64,000 bases of DNA, taken from assembly GCF_050030965.1 (NCBI RefSeq), contig NZ_CP188297.1, positions 3,658,001-3,722,000 on the forward strand, read 5' to 3'. The notes under the pieces are model-generated. The model did no database searches, had not been told where the DNA came from, and saw only the letters and a program-made list of their open reading frames with translations. The stretch is from Glutamicibacter sp002979865. Lineage in GTDB: Bacteria > Actinomycetota > Actinomycetes > Actinomycetales > Micrococcaceae. Positions 1 through 7,620 of this stretch are shown one piece after another; the first letter of the stretch is position 1; each line of letters begins with the position of its first letter. The translations under genes were made by a program, and so were the position numbers.

Positions 1-369
1 AACCAGCGCGGAAACCAGCGGCGGCACTCCGTTTTCGATCGAGTCCACGGTCAAGATTGCGTGGGTGGAGTTCGCCGCGGTGGAAACGATCGCACCGAAG
101 AACAGCAGCGACCACGGGTAGATCATGGCCTTGCGATGGAAGCCGTTCAGGGCCACGATGGCCACGGTGGCGGCCACGATCATGCCGTCGATGATGATTG
201 GCCAGATCCAGGCCAGCCGCGGGCTGATGCCCGAGCGTTCGGCCAGGTCGGTCAATGCAGCGAACGAGAGCACGAATGCGCCGATGGCAATGAGGACCGT
301 CGCGCCTACGGCCGTGCCTAGGACGGCGCGGTGCGGTTCGGCCGGGACCTCTGGTTTGTTATCTTCCAT
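1..369 (-). CDS. DUF2637-type membrane protein, 3' part cut by window edge
   Basis: The frame starts at an ATG and runs off the left edge, so only the first 123 residues are visible. After a short polar N-terminus there are at least three hydrophobic segments, including one with SFAALTDLAERSGI followed by LAWIWPIIIDGMIVAA. This tryptophan/proline/aspartate-rich arrangement is what I know from actinobacterial DUF2637 proteins, some of which resemble plasmid-spread (Spd) membrane proteins. No function can be assigned. It lies downstream of the VanZ/RDD gene on the same strand with about 130 bp between them. The family call rests on recognition of the pattern; the membrane nature is seen directly. 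Confidence 0.6.
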   Translation of the reverse strand, partial: MEDNKPEVPAEPHRAVLGTAVGATVLIAIGAFVLSFAALTDLAERSGISPRLAWIWPIIIDGMIVAATVAIVALNGFHRKAMIYPWSLLFFGAIVSTAANSTHAILTVDSIENGVPPLVSALV

Positions 370-500
370 GCTGCTGAGCAGACCTAACTTTTTGGGAATT
401 ATCGGTATGTCTTCAAACGCGAGTTTGCTGGACCGCACCCGAGGCGCAGACCACCGCGTTCCATTTTAGCGTGCGCCTTGCGGTGCTGGGGTGCCTTGGC

Positions 501-1604
501 TCAAAGGGCGCGACGGTCGATGAAACCGGTACCGCTGATTTTTCCGGCCAGTCCCCGGTGATTCGCCTCGAAGATGAAGTAGAAGGCGCTGATCGCGATA
601 TAGATCACAACGAGCATGTTCAGCAGCGGGTAGGGCGTGAAGTCGACCATGCTGGTGGAAATCTGGAAGAGGAAGTTAATCCCGCCGAATCCGAGCAGGC
701 TGCGCAGCAAGGCCCGGCCGGCCGGAGCCGGTTGCCCCTGCCCGTCGGTGAGCATCAGCCAGGCACAGCGCTGGCCGAGGGTAGCCCGTCCCGGCGCCAG
801 GCTCGGCAGCCAGAAGACGCAGAAGACCACGATCAGCGGAAGCCAGAAGTTCATCCACTGTTGGCCGAACTCCGGGGCACCCAAGCGCTCCAGCAGTTCA
901 AGGGCAGCACCGATGACAAGGAGCGCGCCGGCGGTGAAGCCTGCATCGAAGATGTTGGCCAGTGCACGGCGGGCGCGGGTCACCGGCCGCGCCGGCGCAT
1001 TGGCCGCGTCCGCTTCCACCGGGCCGGACAGGAAGCGGAACATCGGCAGGTAGGCGATCATCGCGCCCAGCAGCGCGCCGGCAGTGTTAGTGATCAGGTC
1101 ATCGACGTCGGCCACGCGGTAGGCGCAGGTGTACAACCCCCAAATAGCGGTGTACTGGGTCAGCTCGATGGCCAGCGAGGCCGCGAAGCCGAGCAGGACA
1201 CCGGTGAAAATGTTGCCGCGCAGCCAGCGCACGGCCAAGATGCCCAGGGGCATGAACAAGATGATGTTGAACAGCACCTGCCACAGGGTGAAGCTGGTGG
1301 CGAATCCGCTCAGTCCGCGTTCCACGATGGCCAGCCTGAAGTCATCGACGAAACGGCCGGGCACCAGTTGCGGGATGGCCACCCCGGGACGGCAGAATTC
1401 GTCGCGCGTGGACGGCAGCGGAAGCATGGTGTAGCTGAACAGGCCGAATCCGTAGACGGCTGCGGTTGTGGTGGTGATGGTGCGGCGCCAGGACAACCGT
1501 CCATGCCGGCGGTATTGCACGGCCAGCAGGAAAACGCCGGCGGACGCCAAGAAGAGGGCGCCGCCGAGAATGGCGATTGCCGCTGGCCAGAACATTGTTT
1601 GCAT
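501..1604 (-). CDS. VanZ-RDD domain fusion membrane protein
   Basis: A 367-residue integral membrane protein with two recognisable modules. The N-terminal half is VanZ-like: NIILFMPLG near residue 113, IELTQ near 146 and a DVDDLITNTAGALLG segment near 166, the usual VanZ motifs. The C-terminal half, from about residue 212, is RDD-like, with an early arginine/aspartate pair (RRALANIFDAGF) and GRATLGQRC near 272. VanZ proteins are linked to teicoplanin resistance, but most family members have no proven role. The gene stands alone on its strand between the DUF2637 gene and the mannosyltransferase pair. No substrate can be inferred. Confidence 0.75.
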   Translation of the reverse strand: MQTMFWPAAIAILGGALFLASAGVFLLAVQYRRHGRLSWRRTITTTTAAVYGFGLFSYTMLPLPSTRDEFCRPGVAIPQLVPGRFVDDFRLAIVERGLSGFATSFTLWQVLFNIILFMPLGILAVRWLRGNIFTGVLLGFAASLAIELTQYTAIWGLYTCAYRVADVDDLITNTAGALLGAMIAYLPMFRFLSGPVEADAANAPARPVTRARRALANIFDAGFTAGALLVIGAALELLERLGAPEFGQQWMNFWLPLIVVFCVFWLPSLAPGRATLGQRCAWLMLTDGQGQPAPAGRALLRSLLGFGGINFLFQISTSMVDFTPYPLLNMLVVIYIAISAFYFIFEANHRGLAGKISGTGFIDRRAL

Positions 1605-1661
1605 ATTTCTATCTAAGCGGAATTTTCCGGGAGAAAGCTGGGCTGCAGAATGTGACCTTGG

Positions 1662-3143
1662 CTATGCTTTCGGCCCGCGCAGCACTTGCCTGGTTCTGGC
1701 ATCGGCAGTGAAGAGGCCGATGAACAAGCCCGCTACGAGCACGCCAGCCAGGGTCTTCATCACCCAGGCCGAGTGCCACTGCTCGATGGAGAGCTGGTCG
1801 ACGAAAACCGCCACCAGGATCAGGCTGGATGCATAGATCATCAGCTTTTCAGATCCCCAGGACACCTTGTGCGAAATGGCGAACAGCGCCATCAGCCACA
1901 GGATGTACCACGGCTGGATAATCGGAGCCAGCAGCACCACCGCCGAGAGCGCCCACGCCGCTAGGCGCACCGGGCTGGAGATCTCCTTGGCCAGCGCCAG
2001 GCGCGCCACAATGGCCAGCGCGATGACCTGGAAGACGCCCACCACGATCGCATTCACCAAGGAGATATCGGCGCCGAATATGCCAGCGAGATTGCTCAGG
2101 GACCAGCCGATCAGTCCCACGGGAGCGTACGGGAACGCCGCATCGCCCGCGGTGAACATGGCAAGCAGCCAGCCGAACCAGAGGTTGGTGACCGCACCGA
2201 TCAAAAGCAGCCAGGTCAGGGAGAGGGCCGCGACCTTGGCCCAGATTTTCCACCTCTCGCGCATCGACGGGCTCCTGCCCAGCAGGACCAAGCCGATAAA
2301 AGGCAGCGCCAGCAGCACGATCGGCTTGACCGACACGGCTATGGCCAGCGCCATCGTGGCGGCCATGGGACGGCGGTCGTAGGCATAGGCGAAGGCGCTG
2401 AAGACACCGGCGATCATCAACGCGTCGTTGTGGACGCCGCCGATCATGGTCAGCAGGAACAGCGGATTGCCCACGATGGCCCAGTTGGCCCAGTTGGCGC
2501 TCTGCCCCATTTTCTGCGCCAGCTTCGCAGTGAAGTGATAGCAGCCCCAAACACCGAGCACGGCAATGATGCGCAGCAGGCCCACGCCGATTTCGGGAAT
2601 GCCGTTGGAGGCGAAGTAGATGATGCGGGCGAGCACGAGGAAGAACGGGCCATAGGGCGAGGGCGATTGCGCCCACAGGCTGTCGGATCCGCCATCGAAC
2701 CAGCCCGGAAGCGCGGACACGCCTTCGGCATACGGGGATTTGCCGGCGTGCAGCATGCGGCCCTGGGCCAGGTAGGAGTAGACGTCGCGGCTGAGGATCG
2801 GGAAGCTGAGCATCAGCGGAGCAGACCACATGGCCAGCACGCGGGCCAGTCCCCGCCCGGTGATCTCACCGGCAGCCTGGACCCATGGCCGGGCCAGGAT
2901 CCAGGTTCGGGTCAACCAGACAATTCCCACGGCCATCAGCACGATGCAGCTGATGACACCTGGCACTTCGGTTCGGAATTCTATGAAGAAGCCGCTGCGT
3001 GCCAGCGGGGACAGCTGGTTGCGCGGGAACCAGCCGATCCCCCAGGAGGCGACGGTGATCATGGCCGAGGCGGTGAACCCTTGCCATGATAGTGACCGCA
3101 GGCTTGCGCGCTGCGGTGCCAGCTTCGGCTGCTCCACTGCCAC
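1662..3143 (-). CDS. MptB-like polyprenol-phosphate-mannose alpha-1,6-mannosyltransferase (copy 1)
   Basis: A multi-pass membrane protein of 493 residues resembling MptB, a GT-C fold enzyme that transfers mannose from polyprenyl-phosphomannose to lipomannan or lipoglycan cores outside the membrane. The first extracytoplasmic loop carries the GT-C acidic motif SRDVYSY near residues 118-124, followed by AQGRMLHAGKSPYAEG. The GTG start overlaps the stop codon of the upstream paralogue by one base (TAGTG), so translation is probably coupled. Both proteins share the same loop organisation, including the NPLF..HNDALM segment. Function is by family; acceptor and linkage are unproven. Confidence 0.8.
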   Translation of the reverse strand: MAVEQPKLAPQRASLRSLSWQGFTASAMITVASWGIGWFPRNQLSPLARSGFFIEFRTEVPGVISCIVLMAVGIVWLTRTWILARPWVQAAGEITGRGLARVLAMWSAPLMLSFPILSRDVYSYLAQGRMLHAGKSPYAEGVSALPGWFDGGSDSLWAQSPSPYGPFFLVLARIIYFASNGIPEIGVGLLRIIAVLGVWGCYHFTAKLAQKMGQSANWANWAIVGNPLFLLTMIGGVHNDALMIAGVFSAFAYAYDRRPMAATMALAIAVSVKPIVLLALPFIGLVLLGRSPSMRERWKIWAKVAALSLTWLLLIGAVTNLWFGWLLAMFTAGDAAFPYAPVGLIGWSLSNLAGIFGADISLVNAIVVGVFQVIALAIVARLALAKEISSPVRLAAWALSAVVLLAPIIQPWYILWLMALFAISHKVSWGSEKLMIYASSLILVAVFVDQLSIEQWHSAWVMKTLAGVLVAGLFIGLFTADARTRQVLRGPKA

Positions 3144-4693
3144 TAGGCTTTCTTGCTCTTCTTCAGCCAGTTGGTCGAGCTGAGCAGATCAGCGCAGATG
3201 TTCTTGGTCTTCGGATCGAAGAAGACAAGGTACAAGGCGCAGGCGATGGAGATGCCCCAGGAAATCAATTGGACGCGTGGCACCAGGGAGTCCTGCAGGA
3301 ACTGCCAGACGAAGATCTGGTCAGCGGCCTGGTAGGCCAGGAAGAAGATGGTGGTCAGGTGCAGCCAGAGCATCTGCCAGTCATCGCGCAGGCCGGTCGC
3401 GGCGAAGAACGGCAGCAGCCACAGGAGGTACCACGGCTGGATCACCGGGGAGAGCACGACAATCGCCGCGAAGGCGATGGCCATGCGCTGCACCAGGTGC
3501 GAGTGCTTTCCGCGGAAGATCAAGACAAAGGCGATGGCTACGCCGACCAGGCGGCCGAAGAGCTTGGCCGCGGGCAGGATCCACTCGGTGGACAGCCCGA
3601 TGGCGGAGACCAGCCCGCTCAGCGCGATGACCGCAATGCCTACCGGGGAGAAGATGGAGTATCCGGTACCGGTGAAGAGCATGACCTTCAGCCAACCGAA
3701 CCAGTAGCCATTGAGCCACCCAACCACGGTCATCAGGGCCAGGAAGATCATGCCGGTGTAGAACCAGTAGAGGATGCGGCGCGGCCAGGCAGCATTAGGC
3801 CCTGCCCAGAGCAGGCCGATAAACGGCAGCAGTACCAGGGTAATCGGTTTGACCCCCACCGAGGCCGCCAGCACCACGATGGCCCAGAAGCCGTAGCGCT
3901 TGCATGCCAGGTAGACAGCCCAGACCGACAGGCCGGTCATCAGGGCATCGTTGTGCGCACTGGCCACGAAGTTCACCAGGAACAGCGGGTTCGCCACGGT
4001 CATCCAGGCGGCTTTGGCCCCGGAGACACCGTGCAGTTCGGCAAGCTTGGGCACGTAGCGCAGGCAGAGCAGCACGCCGATGAATGCAATGGCGCGGAAG
4101 GCCAGGACCGCCGCGTCGGTCGAAGGGCCAGTCAGCTTGACCACGAGGAATTCGATGCTCAGGTAGAGCGGGCCGTAGGGGGTGCCGTCCTGCGCCCACA
4201 TGGTGTCGGCACCGAGCTGGAACCAGTTATTCAGCGAGGATATTCCGTCAACATAAGGATCCTGCCCGGCATCCACCAGCCGGCCTTGGCCGATGTAGGC
4301 GAACACGTCCCGGCTCATGATCGGCAACGTGACGAACATCGGGATGCTCCACAGCCAGACCGCACGGCGGACCACCTTCAGCGAACCCTCGCCCCAGCCC
4401 TTGAGCTTCTGGCCCAGGCGCCACCAGGAACGGAAGAGGACCCAGCAACCCAGGGCCAGCAGGATCACGCAGGCGATCACGCCAGCGGGTTCGGTGCGCA
4501 GCATGATGAAGAACGGGTCGCGGTTCAGCGGGGATACGCTGGCCAGCCACCCGGTACCGAAGGATCCGAAAAGGATCAGGGAGGAACCGATGACGCCGCT
4601 GAGAAGGGTCCTATTCACTCCAGCGTAGGGCGGGGAGCTCACTGCTGCTGGCTTGCTGGCTGACACACTGACACCTCGGGCTGTAACGGACAT
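3143..4693 (-). CDS. MptB-like polyprenol-phosphate-mannose alpha-1,6-mannosyltransferase (copy 2)
   Basis: A 516-residue paralogue of the following gene with the same multi-pass GT-C layout: the acidic loop motif SRDVFAY near residues 127-133, then IGQGRLVDAGQDPYVDG, and a later NPLF..SAHNDALMTG segment. I chose the ATG that gives MSVTARG; a GTG shortly after, giving VSVSASKP, has a better GAGG-like upstream sequence, and an upstream TTG/ATG is possible, so the start is uncertain by some tens of bases. The gene is first in the two-gene mannosyltransferase operon and is divergent from orn. Two adjacent paralogues suggest successive or acceptor-specific mannosylation of a lipoglycan, which is inference. 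Confidence 0.8.
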   Translation of the reverse strand: MSVTARGVSVSASKPAAVSSPPYAGVNRTLLSGVIGSSLILFGSFGTGWLASVSPLNRDPFFIMLRTEPAGVIACVILLALGCWVLFRSWWRLGQKLKGWGEGSLKVVRRAVWLWSIPMFVTLPIMSRDVFAYIGQGRLVDAGQDPYVDGISSLNNWFQLGADTMWAQDGTPYGPLYLSIEFLVVKLTGPSTDAAVLAFRAIAFIGVLLCLRYVPKLAELHGVSGAKAAWMTVANPLFLVNFVASAHNDALMTGLSVWAVYLACKRYGFWAIVVLAASVGVKPITLVLLPFIGLLWAGPNAAWPRRILYWFYTGMIFLALMTVVGWLNGYWFGWLKVMLFTGTGYSIFSPVGIAVIALSGLVSAIGLSTEWILPAAKLFGRLVGVAIAFVLIFRGKHSHLVQRMAIAFAAIVVLSPVIQPWYLLWLLPFFAATGLRDDWQMLWLHLTTIFFLAYQAADQIFVWQFLQDSLVPRVQLISWGISIACALYLVFFDPKTKNICADLLSSTNWLKKSKKA

Positions 4694-4877
4694 GAGTTCG
4701 AGAGTAATTAAGCCAGCGTCGCATGTGCCGCGCCCTTGCAAGCAGGCAATTCAACAGCCGGAAATCTCAGACGATTTTAGCATCGAGCACGCGTCCAGGC
4801 CGGTTGAAACACTGTCCTTCCGCCGTGCGACGAGGGTGCGCTCCCCCACAGCGCTGCTTGAAGTGTAGATTGGTTAC

Positions 4878-5489
4878 GTGGCTAGTAACTCAGAAAAAAT
4901 TGTATGGATCGATTGCGAAATGACCGGCTTGGATCTGGTTAACGACGCATTGATCGAAGTAGCAGTGCTCATTACCGACTCCGATCTGGAGATCGTCGAC
5001 GAGGGCATCCAGGTAGTCATCAAGCCCGAGCCGGCAGCTCTGGCGCAGATGGATGATTTCGTTCGCAATATGCATGTGGTTAGCGGCCTGCTGCCCGAGC
5101 TGGAGAACGGCATTTCCATGGAGGAAGCCCAGCGCCTGGTGGTCGACTACATCAAGAAGCACGTTCCGGAGCCGAACAAGGCGTTGCTGGGCGGCAACTC
5201 GGTGGGCACCGACAAGAACTTCTTGGCACGCGATATGCCCGAGGTCATTGAGCACCTGCACTACCGCATTATCGACGTGTCGACCTTGAAGGAGCTGAGC
5301 CGCCGCTGGTTCCCGAAGGCGCACTACGGCGCTCCAGCCAAGACCGGCAACCATCGCGCACTGGGCGACATCCAGGATTCGATCAACGAGCTTCGCTACT
5401 ACCGCGACGCCATCATGGTGCCGGCGCCGGGACCAACCTCCGATGAGGCCAGGAAGATCGCCGCCGGGATCACCGAAAGCGCCGGCTAA
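4878..5489 (+). CDS. orn: Oligoribonuclease
   Basis: A DEDDh 3'-5' exoribonuclease of 203 residues that degrades 2-5 nt RNA and pGpG to mononucleotides in the cytoplasm. All metal-binding residues are visible: D12 and E14 in IDCEMTGLD, D112 in GTDKNFLARDMP, and H159 with D164 in NHRALGDIQDS. Length is at the upper end of the family, with a short actinobacterial C-terminal extension. The start is GTG with only a poor Shine-Dalgarno sequence. It is divergent from the mannosyltransferase operon and is followed by a GC-rich hairpin and tRNA-His. Confidence 0.95.
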   Translation: MASNSEKIVWIDCEMTGLDLVNDALIEVAVLITDSDLEIVDEGIQVVIKPEPAALAQMDDFVRNMHVVSGLLPELENGISMEEAQRLVVDYIKKHVPEPNKALLGGNSVGTDKNFLARDMPEVIEHLHYRIIDVSTLKELSRRWFPKAHYGAPAKTGNHRALGDIQDSINELRYYRDAIMVPAPGPTSDEARKIAAGITESAG

Positions 5490-5499
5490 CCGCTAAACG

Positions 5500-5547
5500 A
5501 AGGCCCCGGCGCATTGGTGATGCACTGCACAGTGCCCCAGGGGCCTT
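5500..5547 (+). terminator. Hairpin downstream of orn
   Basis: Inverted AAGGCCCC and GGGGCCTT arms enclose a roughly 32-nt loop with further self-complementary TGCACTGCACAGTGC sequence, just after the orn stop. There is only a short T-run, so it could be a weak terminator. Confidence 0.5.
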
Positions 5548-5551
5548 CCGA

Positions 5552-5582
5552 TTGGCATCAAGCGCGGAATTGTGTGTATAGT
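5552..5582 (+). promoter_or_regulatory. Promoter of tRNA-His copy 1
   Basis: TTGGCA and TATAGT boxes are 19 bp apart. Both boxes recur at exactly the same distance upstream of the second tRNA-His gene (TTGGTA, TATAGT). This conservation amid diverged sequence is the main support. The sequence after the -10 box, ATTTCTCGTTGCC, is also conserved. Confidence 0.6.
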
Positions 5583-5647
5583 ATTTCTCGTTGCCAGATA
5601 CGGAATTGGTTCGCAAAAGCGTTCTGACTAGTAACGAAGCAAACATG

Positions 5648-5723
5648 GTGGGTATAGCTCAGTCGGTAGAGCGTCTGGTTGTGGTCCAGAAGGTCGCGGG
5701 TTCAAACCCCGTTACTCACCCCA
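5648..5723 (+). tRNA. tRNA-His(GTG), copy 1
   Basis: A full cloverleaf can be folded: acceptor GTGGGTA pairs with TACTCAC, the D-arm contains GCTCAGTCGGTAGAGC, the anticodon stem-loop is TCTGG-TTGTGGT-CCAGA with anticodon GTG, and the T-loop is TTCAAAC. The discriminator is C73, and the base just upstream of position 1 is G, so the histidine-specific G-1:C73 pair is encoded. CCA is encoded in the DNA. It is identical to the copy 1068 bp downstream. Confidence 0.97.
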
Positions 5724-5728
5724 GAGAC

Positions 5729-5768
5729 AAAGACTCGATCCAGAACGAACGTTCCGGATCGAGTCTTT
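5729..5768 (+). terminator. Intrinsic terminator of tRNA-His copy 1
   Basis: AAAGACTCGATCC and GGATCGAGTCTTT form a 13-bp stem ending in a T-run five bases after the encoded CCA. Confidence 0.85.
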
Positions 5769-5820
5769 TGCTTTACCCGCACGCCTGGCAACGCCGCCGC
5801 TCAGCTGACGAGCCGCAGAA

Positions 5821-6396
5821 TTAGACCGTGCGCACCACCCTGGCTGGCGAGCCAACCACAACAGCGCCGGCAGGGACGTCTTTCGTTACGACCGCGGCGG
5901 CAGCGACAACTGCGTTCTCGCCGATCGTGACACCGGAAAGTATGGTCGCGTTCGCGCCAATCCAAACGTTGCGCCCAATGATCACTGGAGCCGGAATCAT
6001 ATCCGCCCGCCGAGCAGGATCAAGATCGTGATTGAGTGTCGCCACAACGACGTTGTGCCCGATCAAGCACTCATCCCCGATCCTGATCCCGCCCTGGTCC
6101 TGGAATTTGCAGCCAGCATTGATGAAGACGTTTTTCCCCAGATCGATATTGCGGCCAAACTCCGAGTTGAACGGCGGGAATAGCACCACCGAGTCGTCAA
6201 CGTTCGTTCCGGTCAGCTGCCGCAGCAAATCCCGCACTTGCCCTGGGCTGCGGTAGCCGTCGTTCAGCTCCGCGCAAATGCGCAGCGCGTCCTGGCTTGT
6301 GCTATGCATGAGCGCATGCAGCGGCGAACCGGCGGTAATTCTCTGGCCAGCATTCAAGGCTTCCAGAAGATCGTCGATGCCCAAGAATTCCCCCAT
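5821..6396 (-). CDS. Sugar O-acetyltransferase (Maa/LacA/NodL type)
   Basis: A 191-residue left-handed beta-helix acetyltransferase that would move acetyl from acetyl-CoA to a sugar hydroxyl. The N-terminal helical part (ALMHSTSQDALRICAELND) is followed by hexapeptide turns: NIDLGKNVFINAGC, IRIGDECLIGHNVVV, a catalytic-histidine segment LNHDLDPARR, then VIIGRNVWIGANATIL and VTIGENAVVAAAAVV. The open frame runs 100 codons further upstream but has no family similarity there and enters tRNA leader DNA. I chose an ATG preceded by GAAGA at 7 bp; an adjacent ATG is the alternative. The gene lies antisense between two identical tRNA-His genes, which suggests it was captured by or caught in that duplication. 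Confidence 0.85.
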   Translation of the reverse strand: MGEFLGIDDLLEALNAGQRITAGSPLHALMHSTSQDALRICAELNDGYRSPGQVRDLLRQLTGTNVDDSVVLFPPFNSEFGRNIDLGKNVFINAGCKFQDQGGIRIGDECLIGHNVVVATLNHDLDPARRADMIPAPVIIGRNVWIGANATILSGVTIGENAVVAAAAVVTKDVPAGAVVVGSPARVVRTV

Positions 6397-6619
6397 CATC
6401 AATTCTTCACGGTGGCTCGAACTATATCGGCTTCCACCGTCGATGCCTAGCATCGTCGGGCCCTGCACCTGCAGCAAAGCATTTCCCGCAAGTACTGCTG
6501 GCAAAGGCGTGATCACGGCACGGGGATCCATCTCATGAGGCAGTTCAGCGGCGAGCAACAGCCCCACGGCCATGAATAATGAGCATCCCGTCACAATCCC
6601 GGAAATGGCTCCATGCGAA

Positions 6620-6650
6620 TTGGTATTTCCGGCCTGGATACGTGTATAGT
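6620..6650 (+). promoter_or_regulatory. Promoter of tRNA-His copy 2
   Basis: TTGGTA and TATAGT are 19 bp apart, at exactly the same offset from the tRNA as in copy 1, and are followed by the same ATTTCTCGTTGCC leader start and a shared TTCTGACTAGTAACGAAG block close to the tRNA. Confidence 0.6.
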
Positions 6651-6715
6651 ATTTCTCGTTGCCCGGTACGAGATCATGAGCACTACAGCTTCTGACTAGT
6701 AACGAAGTAGACATG

Positions 6716-6791
6716 GTGGGTATAGCTCAGTCGGTAGAGCGTCTGGTTGTGGTCCAGAAGGTCGCGGGTTCAAACCCCGTTACTCACCCCA
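6716..6791 (+). tRNA. tRNA-His(GTG), copy 2
   Basis: Base-for-base identical to the first copy, including the preceding G-1, C73 and encoded CCA. It is offset by exactly 1068 bp, and the offset is constant from the -35 box to the first bases of the terminator, so promoter, leader and tRNA were duplicated as a unit. Confidence 0.97.
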
Positions 6792-6798
6792 GATCGAA

Positions 6799-6836
6799 AG
6801 ACCTGGTTCGGAATGGAAATTCCGAACCAGGTCTTT
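6799..6836 (+). terminator. Intrinsic terminator of tRNA-His copy 2
   Basis: A long perfect stem, AGACCTGGTTCGGAAT with ATTCCGAACCAGGTCT, closes on a short loop and ends in TTTT. The stem sequence differs from that of copy 1 although the position is equivalent. Confidence 0.85.
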
Positions 6837-7620
6837 TCTCGTTTCCGACGCCTTGAAGCGCAATCAGCAAGGCACCGGGCCTCGTTGATTCCAGACCGAA
6901 CATCTGGAATCCAGAGGCACTCGCCACCAGTCCCCGCCAGCGAATCCGACACGGCGTTCAGCATCGCGCCGCTAGCCGCCAACCCGCCTTCACCGCCGGC
7001 AATGGCCACCGCATGGAACCACCAGATGCCCAGGCACCCTGCCGACGCCGAAAAGATCGCTTCCATGGCACAGGTCGGGCGCCTCGACGCGATCGCACGC
7101 AACCCTGCCAGCAGTCTCGAAACAAACAGATTCCATCAAGCGACAACCGGGTCGATTTCGCGTGGAGTGATCCGCAACCCGCGGGACAGTCCAGGGCTGC
7201 ACTATTGGCACTGCCCGCCCTGCACAACGAGCCACTCGTCTACCCGGGGCCCGATCTGAATTATCGTTGGCTCCGGTGAAGCCAACGCCATTACGCGCGG
7301 ATGCGAGCTGCAGACTCGTCGCCGACAGGACCGATTGAACAGGCAGTTCGAACCTACCGGCGAGCGCAGTGCTGCCCGGATGCGGCGTTAAGTCATATTT
7401 CGGTGGCTAGGAACACGGATTCGAAACTATGTTCGAATGCGTTGTGTTTTGGGGTCTACCCCCGTGTTTTTCGAGACTTTTTGCGTTATCTAGTGACTTG
7501 AATCGTTGTTTGCCCTGGCGAATAGGCACGCATTGGCCTGAGCGACCATAATGGATGATGTACTTCGGCAAGCCAGTGAGCTTTATGCCTTCGTTCCATC
7601 CACCGAAAGGTACTCCCCCT
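6837..7620. other. Gene-free stretch between tRNA-His copy 2 and the acyl-CoA dehydrogenase-like gene
   Basis: About 780 bp without a gene I can support. A minus-strand frame (about 7140 down to 6780) has mildly GC-biased third positions but no recognisable protein, no good ribosome site and runs into the tRNA; it may be a decayed gene. The right end must hold the promoter of the dehydrogenase gene. No repeat or transposon end is visible. Confidence 0.5.

Noticed and set aside
3086..4663. A 525-codon plus-strand frame opposite the mannosyltransferase
   Set aside because: Glycine/glutamine/histidine-rich translation without domains; a shadow of the membrane-protein codons on the other strand.
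5591..5824. Plus-strand frame running through tRNA-His copy 1
   Set aside because: It crosses a tRNA and its terminator; the repeated peptide also appears at copy 2 only because the tRNA is repeated.
6397..6714. N-terminal 105-residue extension of the acetyltransferase
   Set aside because: It has no relation to the family, enters the tRNA-His leader, and a better start with GAAGA exists at the conserved domain.
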